Source of the DNA: Leptasterias polaris
Taxonomy: Eukaryota; Echinodermata; Asteroidea; Forcipulatida; Asteriidae
NCBI GenBank assembly: GCA_037783415.1
Contig: JAZGTN010000029.1
Coordinates: forward strand, 1,116,001 to 1,180,000
Length of the DNA: 64,000 nucleotides
Reading direction: 5' to 3'
The notes below the pieces were generated by a model. That model was not told the origin of the DNA and did not search any database. It saw only the letters and a list, made by a program, of their open reading frames with translations. Both the position numbers and the translations under genes were made by a program. How positions within the stretch are numbered: position 1 is the first letter of the stretch; every line of letters begins with the position of its first letter. Below are positions 37,054-47,729 of the stretch, in pieces.

Positions 37054-39284
37054 TTGGACGACGATTTATAATTTGACCTCAAGTAGTGTGATCAAAAGAT
37101 ACACATTTCAAGTAGCCTTTATATAATTAAAGCTATCCAAGTTTGCCTTTTCCGAAAGAACTTATCGATATAAATTATTGTATCAATATTAATAGTTGAA
37201 AAATAGAGTCCTTGATAATACGAGCAGCGACGACTGGATGTCGAGTCTAGTCCAAATTAAACCTGGTCCAGCCATTAAGACAAGTTTACGGCCGTGATCT
37301 CTTCGATATGGAGAACTATAGAGTGAGGGCGGTTGTAAAATAAAACCGTGTCCTGCGCCTTTGGGTATAGTCTAATTCATTAATGCTTGAATTTAACAGG
37401 CATTACTCAGAATCTGTGGTGAGATCTAGGTGGATTTACGTCCTTACATGAGAGAGTGTGACTGGGAATACGTGTTTTGTGCGTACATCCGGCTATAGCT
37501 AAAGTGGCACGTTGCCTTGGATTGGGCGACTGGATTTGGGCTTTAAAAAGCGTTAGTTATAAAATGGATATGGTTGGAAAGAGGCTTTACAGGTAGAATA
37601 TAATGATTCACACCAATATACCAGTGAAATAGTGGTGTGCTTGAAACACTGTTGTAGTATGCCTATGGCGAGAATCATTGGTTATTGTGTCATTGGTATG
37701 GCTATATCGAGCAATGAATAAAACGTTCTATCAAAACATAGGCCTACGTCACTATGTCCTTCATACTAAATTAAGGATTCCTTTTTTTAAATGGGTTATT
37801 CTTGAATTTTTGGGTCATGTTGGTTTTAGTGCTGATATTAGTCTCGTTTTTTCCATAATTGCATTGTTTCAGTCACAGGGTCATAAATGTTAAGGTCTGC
37901 GGTGTTTCACCCTCTCAGAAAAGACAATACGGTGTGCGGAACATTTTCAGTAACCATTTCTACTGAAGCTGCAAATCTCAGTGGGATAGAAACAATTTAA
38001 AATACAAAAATAAAAATCGCGTTAATAAATTGGAGTGTTTGTTTTCTTGATGAAGTGTTCCTTTGTTATGTGCTTTTAAGAAACCCGTTTTTCTGTTGTC
38101 GACGCTGCTTATTAACACGGTTTTTGCCGTTTGTCAGGGATGCAGCTAAAATAGGTCTCTTCTTTCGTCACACTTATCTTTTTTTAAGGGGTACTGACGT
38201 AGTGAGCATACTCTGCTTGTGGCCGCTAGACATGGAAACACAAACTCTCACCTGGTTACTACACGCGCACGTGTTTAACCGTCACACCACAAACAAAGCT
38301 TTAAAGGGTGCCGTTATTATTATTGCGCGCGCGTGTGAGAGTTCAGAATTTAATGTCTGGCCAAAATACAGACCCGCTGTTATCATGACGACAGTGTCAT
38401 TTTAACTGACTTTCGGTTTTGATTTCAATGACTCTATTATATTCATAACAGGGTTAGTTGTCTAGTTTGATTGATGTGTGCATGGTTGGGGCTGTCTTAG
38501 TACCGGTACGTCTCTCCCCTGGTTTGAAACCCGCACCGTAGTAAATCTCCACCTGATTATAATAAGTTCTTTCTAAATGGGCTTTTCCGTTATTGGGTCT
38601 TTCCACATTGACACAGGTATCCTGGCCTTACGATGATGATCTCTCAGTTTTCTTTATAGAAAGTGGGAAACAAATAATTGCTTCATAACTTTATGCAAGC
38701 AGAACTGATTTATGTAATTATGTGGCCATACAATTCATCTACTCATAATGTTTAACAGGTACGTGACTGGACACTTGTAAATGAATCACATTTGTCATTA
38801 TGATTTGTCTCCGGGTAATCCAACCCGTTTGCTTTCTCTTGATGAGCAAGGCCATCCGAAGTAAAATAAAAAATAGTAATACAAATAGAACACTACTCTG
38901 ACTTTTGCCTCGCTGGTGTATGTCCATGGTGTATTAATCCAAACAATGAGCACGTACTGTACACTTTAATAACTGGAGTTGTTAGACCTGCGATTTGTCG
39001 CTAAAAGATAATCAAGCGAGACAAAACAAAAGAGACAGCTATGAGTTGAGGAAATTGGATGAGTCTCTCTTTGAAGAACGGGGAAACTGTAGTATGGTGG
39101 GTTTATGTAATAGAAAAAGGCCAAGTCCACCTTCTTGTTGATATTACTTAGACTTAAATATTGCCGTCAATTTTCATGTGAAATGTTGCGACTTTTCACA
39201 CCAAACCTCTTAATATTATATGCGTCATGATCACCATTGCACACCCTACTTCCATTAGCCTTTTTTGAGATACGGTGGACCCTA
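37054..39284. other. No recognisable gene or repeat
   Basis: Open frames up to 116 codons (38055-38405) lack any domain signature. Confidence 0.45.
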
Positions 39285-39510
39285 TAGATAGGTTGCAGTA
39301 TGACGTAAGTCGGTCATCTTTACGGGCAATTTGGAACACACAGTCATGCGTTACGCGTGAGAACGGCGTGCAGCACGCGCACATTTCACCAAACTCATTG
39401 CATGATTGGTTAGTGAATGACGCGGCTGCGTTAATAACTTGAGCGCTTGACGCGCCTGCAAGCCAAAATGCGATTTGCCCGTAAAGATGGCGTCTACTGG
39501 GAACTATCTA
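39285..39510 (-). mobile_element. 226-bp MITE, copy B
   Basis: The inverted counterpart of 30888-31113, equal in length, differing by few substitutions. Ends TAGATAGG and CTATCTA. It flanks an 8.2-kb interval together with copy A. Confidence 0.85.
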
Positions 39511-39629
39511 TTAATGTGGAGTGCACCTTTTGGCTTGAGTGTATACAAACAAATTTACCCGAACCAAATAGTGTCATAGTATTAGTGCCATATCTCAAAA
39601 TGGCTTAATAAAGGGTGTTCACAACATTG

Positions 39630-39765
39630 GTTAGAGAAACAATCTTACGTTTACAGATTTACACAGACGTTTACATGGTACAAAGATGCTCTTGTCCGTT
39701 AGAGAAACAATCTTACGTTTACAGATTTACACAGACGTTTACATGGTACAAAGATGCTCTTGTTG
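39630..39765. repeat. Tandem duplication of 68 bp
   Basis: 39630-39697 (GTTAGAGAAACAATCTTACG onward) is repeated from 39698, with identity up to GATGCTCTTGT. It overlaps the left of the next element and appears recent. Confidence 0.93.
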
Positions 39766-39769
39766 GAAA

Positions 39770-39921
39770 ATTTCCCTTGTTTTTTGAAATTTTATTTTCA
39801 TTATTTTCTTGCAACTTTGATGACCAATTGAGCCCAAATATTCAGGCTTGTTTTTTGTTAGGATACATCAAGTGAGGATACTGGTCTTTGACAATTGCCA
39901 AACGCATATACCCTGCCTTTA
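39770..39921 (+). mobile_element. TTTAAAGG-related element, 3' part
   Basis: TGATGACCAATTGAGCCCAA, GATACATCAAGTGAGGATAC and GGTCTTTGACAATTGCCAAA, ending in CTGCCTTTAAAG, give the terminal half of the family in + orientation. Confidence 0.65.
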
Positions 39922-40950
39922 AAGACCTCAACAATTGTTCAAAAAAATTCACAACAAATTTAATTTCATCAAATTTATCAATACCATGTCATTTGAAGAC
40001 AACAAATCTTATAACAACAACACAACCAACACAATTACAACAACCGGATGAGTCTGTTTTGACAACCGGCAGGTAAACACTTCGAGACCCGTGCGCATTT
40101 TTATTAAACACCAAGCATCAACTTGTGGCAATGCAAGTTGCTAACCACGTGCACGTGCGATGACTTGCTGTGAGAGATCGAGCCTGAGCTTCAAATAAAT
40201 ATCAGTAACATTATTTTACCGAGCACTAGTATTCACCCAACCCTTCATTTAACCGACGCAAAGCGACACCAGATACTCCCATCCTTCCTCCTTCGTCACC
40301 CGAAGGGAGAAGGCAACGTGACGACAAGTAGGACCTTATTATTTCCCCCGTGAACCGATGGCGTCAGGGGGTCCACACCGGTCCTTACCAAGTTGTTTAG
40401 CTAAACGTAAACTCAATTAAGCCCCTCCAGACATTACGCTTTTCACAGTGTATCACGCCGTCAGCATAAATTGGCAAATGTTCATTTTTTTCTTCTCTAT
40501 ATATCGGACAAGAGAAAATTATGGTTAACTGGGCCAGCTAGGCTATAAAGTAGATATGCTGTGATTTTTTTTCTGTTAGAGAAAGGTGTTCGGTTTATAT
40601 GAATTCAATTCAGACGTTGTGATTTGTAAATGAAGACAATATATTATGCCTCGTTTCCCTAGATGCCCGGATGGGAGGCAATGCCTCAGCAAATGGGTCA
40701 GAGATGGTAGAGATTGGCTCGCAAGGGTTAATAGTTGCTCCCAGGGGACGTTTAGCAGACTGCGCTTATAGCTGGAAAGTTGTATCATTGCAGGAGCGAT
40801 CTTTGCTGCCCATTCTCCATTGTTCGTTGTGATGAAGTGGACATCACGAGAGTACATAATGCATTTAGTTGACTGGAGAGGCAACCAGGCTGGTCTAGTA
40901 CCCTCTGCGTCCTACGCAGCCACCACAATCATTATTCGTATATAAATTGC
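39922..40950. other. No recognisable gene or repeat
   Basis: Nothing supportable was found. Confidence 0.5.
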
Positions 40951-41135
40951 TTACACTCTAAAAACACAACAACTTCCGGGTCAGACTCTGTGTCAAACTG
41001 ACTCGAAACTGTGTCAAACTGACGCAGAACCACTGAGTCAGAATCGACAATTTTAAAGTTTCCAGTTTAGTCTAACCCAGAATCGGGTCAAGCCCCTGGG
41101 TGCCTGAACCTGGGTCGATTCTGACCGAGTGCATT
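40951..41135. mobile_element. GACCCGG-type MITE, copy 2
   Basis: The left end is TTACACTCTAAAAACACAAC; inside are TTCCGGGTCAGACTC, GTGTCAAACTGAC (twice), AACCCAGAATCGGGTCAAG and CCTGGGTCGATTCTGACC, the same order as copies 1 and 3. No ORF. Confidence 0.65.
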
Positions 41136-42831
41136 ACTAATACTATGCCATGTTAGAATTGGATGCGGCTATGGCTACGAGTAATTGACTTCCTATGCTT
41201 TAACACATGTAAGTGTAGCGATTAAGCCACAGCCGCTATATGGACGAGCCTTGGTTGGCTGCCATATAAAAACTGTTTCCATGTTTTTTTTTATGTCCAT
41301 TGTCCGTGGCATATGCGAACGTTTGTGCATGTTTTTTTTCCTCGTTTTGAAACAGCTTCAGTCTGACAGTCTGTCAATTGGATCAGAGTTATTGTTAAAA
41401 CCTTTGAATATTATGTTCCTATTGGTTCATAAGTCCTTGCAGAGAGATGTCAGACCCTACAGTTGCATTGGCGTCCATCGAATATTTCCATACAAGCTGA
41501 CTTAGTGTAAATGAAAATATGTCTCAATTATTTTCGAAAAAAGGAAATTGAACTGTTCATGGTTCTTATTCAAAAGTCAAAGTTTTCACTATGATGTAGT
41601 ATTGCTTTCTGGAAAAGTATCACCTTCTTCTAGGTGTTAATGACAAAAGATAAGTAAACTGTAGGGGGTTACACTCACATTGTTGACAGAACACTGACAT
41701 TTTGATTCATGTTCGCTTTGGATTTATGTTTACGTTCTTAGCTTGATTTACCTATGAGTACTTAAGGTATGCTTTTCACACATTGGAATAATCGTGGTAC
41801 CTTAATTTCGCACTGAAATGTGATTTCACGTTCAACGGTGAAATATGAGTTCTTATTTATTATATTTTGATTATTTGTTTTTCTTCAAAGACATGTAGTG
41901 CTACCACTCCCTTGTCAACGTTCACATTGACTTTTGACGACCTCCCCAGTTTGTCTTCTGTTACCCGGTTTACTGTTACCCACACACCTGTCGCGAATCT
42001 TTTTTCCAATTGTCCCACCGTCCGGATATTTCCCCAAAGAGCGGCCGTTCACTCCCCATCATTTCATCCTCTTCCCAGTGTTATTCTGTCTCCTTTTCTC
42101 TCTGTATCACAGAGAGCTCAGGTGAGTCTCTTTGCAAGAAGTATCAACGGGGGGTTCTTGGCAGTAGTAATTGGATTCGGCGTGAAGAAGTGGCTTCGGG
42201 CGCCGAATCCAGCCCAAGCTGTTCTTCTCCCCGGGCCCGTTAGTTTATTAATCAGTATACCACCAATGCAACTGGTCGGTATCATGTTTATTTTTTATTT
42301 TTTTTATTTTTTCCCCCAATGCCGCCAAGAAGCTCCCGATATCCAACCTTGTTCCCAGGTGTAACAATTGGGATTGAAATCTGTAAGAACTTAATTACGA
42401 AGCGTTTGTAACTGTAATCTCCATCTCACCATTGATAGTCGGGGAGATGTACTGACGTGTTTACTAGTCTTGTTTTCTGTAAAATTAGAAAGCTATATTT
42501 TGGGGTGGTGATGTTACAAGATACACCGCTTATGGGACAACGGCGGGGTAATGACCGCTATATGAAGAATATGAGCCCGGGGTTATTTTTAACTCCCCTC
42601 TCTCGACGGTATATAACTTTCTTGGGGGGTAAACAAGCTGTTGGTTAAGAATTATAATAGGGAATGTGAATCTTGGGAACTTGAACCGTGTTTGTTACGA
42701 AAACTTTCGGATGCGTGGTGCCTTGCAAGCGGTTTACTCGTTTTGATTCTGAAACTGTATAGAGGGAAATATTACGAAACGGTATTATCGTAGGTAGCAA
42801 TGATTCGTTTTGCTGCAGTGTTCAGTTTCTT
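41136..42831. other. No recognisable gene or repeat
   Basis: The 165-codon frame at 41867-42364 overlaps two other open frames in a pyrimidine-rich region and has no domain. I do not call it a gene. Confidence 0.45.
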
Positions 42832-43195
42832 TTAAGGGATTATATACAAGGTTTATAGAGCTGACAAAATAGTCGCTGACAGTGTTCCTGATTTATCTGA
42901 TCAACCATGTACATGAAATAACAAACCTGTGAAATTTGCGGTTAATCCGTTGTGTGAGCCAGGCGAAAATAGTGAGAAAAACCATTCACAATTTGCAGCA
43001 TGTAAACACACACTGTCCTTATTCGGTTGTAACAACCGAAATCAGCTGTTTCGGTGTTAGGTTTTCAGATACAGTTTTCACGAATATGACTTCATTTCAG
43101 AGGGAAATATTTCAAGAATGTTGGTTCTGAACTTCCCAATCAGTAAGCTTTCAGACTAGAAATTAAACATTGATGTTTTTAGAACCTTGCCAATC
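42832..43195 (-). mobile_element. TTTAAAGG-bounded element, diverged copy
   Basis: TAGAGCTGACAAAATAGTCG, ACATGAAATAACAAACCTGT, CAGATACAGTTTTC and CAGTAAGCTTTCAGACTA are shared with 36250-36545. It carries extra sequence in the middle (around 42985-43060). Confidence 0.65.
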
Positions 43196-44383
43196 CCGTA
43201 TTAATACCTTTAAGCTCAGACACGGAAATGCCACATATTATGATGCTCGGTCGCTTATTGTGCCGTACAAGATTATACTTTTCGAAGGATATTCAAGGAA
43301 ACTTCATCCTCTCTGAGGTTTAGGCGATACCTCAGATATTAAGTTCTTTTTCAATTTGAAACTCAAGAGAGACTACAAGTTCACCTGGATATAGTTTTTC
43401 CAATTATTCTCAGCGTGAGGCCCTAATTCCCGAGAGAATATCTGTTTACCATCACCACCCATCTTTCAGAATCAATAATATTCATCTCGCTCCAGCTATT
43501 CAAGAAACAATAATTATTTTCACTTGACAGCGATGATAGTGGAAAAAACGAGAAAAGAAACTGAAGGCCGGTTGTCGTGACGCGACCTCCCAGGGATCGC
43601 TGTATGATCGAAATCAACACCCACGCCGTCATCAAAGTGATATCATTTATTCGGTATCTCGATGAGAGGTTTCGAGGTCCCAGCAAGATGATTTATCTAG
43701 GTAAATGCGTTCACCAAATTCTCCTCGAGTATCGTGTCGTCTCTCTTAACTTGGAGTGAGAGAGAGAGAGAGAGAGTTAGAGAGGGGGGGATTGAATGTT
43801 TTTTCCGGGCGGTCAATATATACTGGCAACGACTATCAATGGGTGACGTGCTGGGTGTGTAAACGTTTCGATGCATTTATGAATTTAGTGAAAGATACCC
43901 CAATGCCAAAAGCCTTGTTGGAAAGGTTTGGTTCAGACTTGGTAATCTTACACACAAATTGTTTCTAGAAGTTTAGTAGACAATTAAAATGAATAAATAA
44001 GTAAACATATCAATCTGTTTGAAATGAAATTGAGACCCATAAAACCGTCTCTTATTTCAATTTTCCATTTCTAAATAATAACGCTGTCTCAGAATAAATC
44101 GTTAATTGATGTCATTGAAATTGTCACAGATTGGTTGTACGTTGTTTTGGTTCAAAACTTTAGGAGAAACCATTCAAAAATATTTGTATTACTATTATGT
44201 TATTGCTTGGCAGTTCACAGCCAGCTAGTTCTAAGCAATTTCAAAAAACAAAAGTCATCCAAGTTTTAAATGAAGACATAATGTCTTGAGAATGGTATAG
44301 ACACATAAAAGAATTGCCTCTGTACAATGCAATTGGTTAATATCTGTTAGTTTCTTTAGTCAAATTACCTCGTGTGTGCGGTC
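43196..44383. other. No recognisable gene; GA microsatellite at 43758-43777
   Basis: A short GA repeat lies in this interval. Nothing else was recognised. Confidence 0.5.
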
Positions 44384-44747
44384 CCTAGATGCAGCCCAGC
44401 CCTAAATGCAACCCTAACACTTTTATATTAATTTGTTGTATCTAAATATAGCCCAGACATAGATGTAGCCCCAACCCAGTGCCTAAATGTAACCCAGTCC
44501 TAATATAGCCCCAATCATGTACCTAAATATAACCCAAACCTTAATGTAGCCTCAACCTAATACAATCTAAACCCAGACGTAATTGTAGCCCAACCCTGTA
44601 CCTAAATATAGCCCAGACCTGAATGTAGCCCAATTCCTGTATCTTAATTTTACCCAGACCTAACTGTAGCCCAATCCTGTACCTAAATGTATCCCGATCT
44701 TACAATAGCCCCAATCCTGTACCTTAATGTAGCCCAAGCCTGTAGCC
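44384..44747 (+). repeat. Degenerate tandem array, unit about 17-18 bp (pairs of about 35 bp)
   Basis: Variants of CCTAAATGTAGCCCAGA and CCAATCCTGTACCTAAATGT alternate about 20 times. The units are strongly diverged, so the array is old. Confidence 0.85.
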
Positions 44748-45351
44748 TATGTATGTAGCTTGGTTTAGGTCGGGGCTTTATTTCGAAACAAGGTTATGTG
44801 GCCATACATTTTGATCGGGGCTACGTAAAAGCTCGGATTAAATTAATAGGGGACACTCGTGTGACAAGGCCTTAAAAATGTAAAACCGAATAATATTTTG
44901 TATAAACGTGCGTCTGTACTGTAGACTTAGTCAGAAAGACTGGATCTCATTGTAGCAGATAAATCTCATATGAGGTGCTTATAAGAGGACAGGTTTCGCG
45001 CGCTAGACCATAATCTTAATAGATATAAACATCAATTAGAAGAGTGTTACTATTACTGTTACTCACACCATTTTGCAGGACGATGACCGGGAAATAATGG
45101 ACCTAAAACTAAAAGCATTCCTTGAATGGGGAGTCTCAGATACCGTGTCGAGTAGCTTCGTATGACACTCGCTGGCTGACACAACTTGTTTTTAATGTGT
45201 TTGAAATTGTATCACCATTCTATGGGAAATTTCATTACGGGTAGCAAGATTGCGTATTTTGTAAAGTGGGAAACAATTTGAATATGAAATTATCTGTCGA
45301 CGTAGTAGGTTTAGTTTCTGTGCAGTTGCTTTTTTGTGCAGGCAACTGTAT
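44748..45351. other. Left flank of the DIRS element, no gene
   Basis: Unique AT-rich sequence up to the element end. Confidence 0.55.
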
Positions 45352-45370
45352 AGTCCACTTCAGGGACTCC

Positions 45371-45516
45371 CTTACCTGTTAAACCTACAATTGCATATTT
45401 GCCCTAGCCATAGGCTTTCACTAGATTCTTTTTTACCACACCACAACAGCGCCCTCAAGAGCCCATACATTCCCTATCCTGGCCCCATGTGTTGGATAAC
45501 TCGACCTCTTTTTCTC
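45371..45516 (+). repeat. DIRS left inverted terminal repeat (146 bp)
   Basis: This segment is the exact reverse complement of 51043-51188 (146 of 146 bases by reading). It starts with CTTACCTGTTAAACC and ends with CTCTTTTTCTC. The 19 bp outside it (45352-45370) are unique to the left tip. Identity of both repeats argues for recent replication. Confidence 0.95.
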
Positions 45517-45705
45517 TAGTGTTCGACGTGAACGGACGTGTTTGGATTTCCGTCTTCGAACGTATTGTATAAGCTTTCAGATTCTCTGTTATTTTGTAAA
45601 GTTTTATAAGGACAAGAGTATACAAAGTTTGTATCGTCTTTATTATTAATTTATCTTTACCGTTTTCGTTTTCTTCGCTCGTAAGATAAGGAACTTCGAG
45701 TGATT

Positions 45706-45725
45706 AAAAAAAAAAAAAAAAAAAA
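45706..45725 (+). promoter_or_regulatory. A20 tract in the leader just before the Gag start
   Basis: A run of 20 A residues lies six bases before the ATG at 45732, in the leader between the left repeat and the first ORF. It may aid translation initiation or be a slippage-prone simple repeat. Its function is not known from the sequence. Confidence 0.4.
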
Positions 45726-45731
45726 TTAAGA

Positions 45732-47729
45732 ATGGCAGACTCTCGCTGTTCGAGACGCACTGCGTCGTCGGCGCGGCTTCGGCCTCGCTCCCCTTCTGTT
45801 TCCATTACCGGGGACATGCTTTCCGTGCCTCTGGCTCCTGGTAACATTTCAGATGCTAATGCTAGGGCTGCGCCTCTCGGGCCTCCAGTCCCTATGCTTA
45901 ATGATGATGCTCTTGCTGGGGACACGCTTTCCGGGCCTCTGGCCCCCAGCACTTCAGGCGTGCTTGTTAAGGCTGACCCTCCGGGGCCTCCAGTCTCTAA
46001 TCCAAGCATTAAAAAGCCCAAGAAGGACAAATCTACACCCTGTAAGCGTCCCGGAGCTACGCCTTCCGGGCCTCTAGCTTCCGGTACCTTGGACTCTGCT
46101 ACTCCAACCGCCCCCTCCGGGGCTCCGGTTTCTGGAGCGAGACCTAAAAGCATGGCCTCTTCCACACCCAAGACCGATTGTGGCTCTTCAGAGCGCAAGT
46201 CGTCTTGCCCAGCTCGTCAATCTGACCGAGGCAGACGACATCGCAAGAAGAAACGGCGTTACTCTAGTCAGAGCTCCCTGTCCTCGGATGGGTCCGCTTC
46301 TTCGTCTAGCTTTTCGGCTGGTGAGCGACGCCATCGCCGCTCTAGCACCCGCTCAATGCTGAGACAACTCACAGCTACTATGTCAGCATTAGTGCAACGT
46401 CCGGCTGCTACTGCTCCAGCGGACTTTGTTCAGCCTGCTTCAGTAGTTATTCCGGATCCCGGTCAGATGTCAGAGGAAATTGTATCCCTTTTTCCCTCTG
46501 ATGAGTTCTCAGATAATTCTGATTCTCGTCCACGACATTTGGGCCCTGCTCCTTTGGCTTCCCTCTCCCGTGGGACAGAGCCTAATCCAGATAGGGCTAA
46601 AGAAGCTACAGCCGTCTTACCCCCTGGGGACGGAGAGTCTTCTCATCCTGATCCACCTGTTTGTTATTCTTCAGGCAATGAATCGGGGGACTCTGTCATG
46701 CTTTCCACAGCTGACATTAGACTGCGCCGGGTTATTCAGGATATGGTTCGTGTCCTAAATATCCCGAAGGAGGAGGACCCTACACTTGATCAAGAAGCCC
46801 GCCAGTCGTTCAAAAAACGCACTGGTCCAGCTGAGTCTAGGGCCCAGTCCTTCCCAGTCCTCCCTGTAGACCGCCTCTGTGCTGACCGTATTGAGGTTAT
46901 TGCAGGGGTTAAGAAATGGCGCCCTGTGGCTAAACGTGATGTCCGCCATTTCCGGGTTCCGAGAAATGATTTTGACAAGTTTCTTGCGGTTCCCACCTTA
47001 CCTGATGCAGCACGTGACAAAATAGCGGCAGACTCCGGGGGGCGTTCCTCCCTCAGGTCTCCGTTCACAAGTAAGGAACGCAATACACTGGAAGACACCC
47101 TAGTCAAGGTAGACAAGGCCTCCAGGGCTGGTCTCCGTGTTACTTGCTTCCTACAACTGCTCTCTGAGTACTTGGTGTGCTCCTGTGAGGCAGACTCACC
47201 AGTGTCACCAAATGCAGTTGAGCTGGCTTTCCGCTGCCTGGACGACAGCTTACGCATCTGCATGGACCAGTTCACCCGGGTATCCGCTCTTGCTACTTCT
47301 ACCCGGCGGGGAAACGTCCTTGATGCTATTTTTCTCCCCACCGAGGGGGCTCGGTCTCGACTCGAAGCCCTCCCTCGCTTGGGTACTGACCTCTTTGCGG
47401 GTAAATTTCAACAGACCCTCGAAGAAGAGGCCAAACGCATTAAAGCAACAGACAAAATTAATCAACGCAAGTTTTCCCAGAATGTCTCTGGCCCTGGTCG
47501 TGGCGGGAAACAGGGCTCTGGTCCCCGCTTCCCTCGCAAGCCCTTACAACCGTATAGAGCTGCAGGTCGTACTCCATCTGCTAGTCCAGCTAACCCCTAT
47601 TCTTCCCCACAGCCGTTGTTGGCTCCCAGTGCCCCGCTCGGCAGCCGCAACCGGGGTTCACGGTTTTCATACACCCCCCGCCCCAAAGCAAATTATGGGA
47701 GCGGTCGGAGTAGGCCAGGGCGTCGGTGA
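45732..47729 (+). CDS. gag: DIRS Gag-like protein (ORF1, 665 aa)
   Basis: This is the first ORF of the DIRS element, presumed to be the structural protein that binds element RNA. The assignment rests on position, size and composition, since DIRS Gag proteins are poorly conserved. Residues about 27-54, 63-89 and 108-134 form three degenerate repeats with the core PLAP/PLAS and GPPV or GAPV. Residues about 165-176 are strongly basic (RGRRHRKKKRR), followed by a serine-rich stretch. The last 75 residues are rich in R, G, P and S. No CCHC zinc knuckle is visible. ATG 45732 is the first in the frame after the A20 tract. The stop TGA (47727-47729) lies 32 bases past the RT start codon, and the same frame is open again beyond it as far as the recombinase ORF. 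Confidence 0.85.
   Translation: MADSRCSRRTASSARLRPRSPSVSITGDMLSVPLAPGNISDANARAAPLGPPVPMLNDDALAGDTLSGPLAPSTSGVLVKADPPGPPVSNPSIKKPKKDKSTPCKRPGATPSGPLASGTLDSATPTAPSGAPVSGARPKSMASSTPKTDCGSSERKSSCPARQSDRGRRHRKKKRRYSSQSSLSSDGSASSSSFSAGERRHRRSSTRSMLRQLTATMSALVQRPAATAPADFVQPASVVIPDPGQMSEEIVSLFPSDEFSDNSDSRPRHLGPAPLASLSRGTEPNPDRAKEATAVLPPGDGESSHPDPPVCYSSGNESGDSVMLSTADIRLRRVIQDMVRVLNIPKEEDPTLDQEARQSFKKRTGPAESRAQSFPVLPVDRLCADRIEVIAGVKKWRPVAKRDVRHFRVPRNDFDKFLAVPTLPDAARDKIAADSGGRSSLRSPFTSKERNTLEDTLVKVDKASRAGLRVTCFLQLLSEYLVCSCEADSPVSPNAVELAFRCLDDSLRICMDQFTRVSALATSTRRGNVLDAIFLPTEGARSRLEALPRLGTDLFAGKFQQTLEEEAKRIKATDKINQRKFSQNVSGPGRGGKQGSGPRFPRKPLQPYRAAGRTPSASPANPYSSPQPLLAPSAPLGSRNRGSRFSYTPRPKANYGSGRSRPGRR

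Noticed and set aside
41867..42364. 165-codon plus-strand frame
   Set aside because: Three overlapping frames are open in the same pyrimidine-rich tract; no domain or splice context was recognised.
45704..46198. 164-codon minus-strand frame opposite Gag
   Set aside because: Antisense shadow of a GC-rich coding region ending in the A20 tract.
47137..47694. 186 codons upstream of the chosen RT start
   Set aside because: They lie inside the Gag gene in another frame and show no RT homology; kept only as a possible frameshift region.
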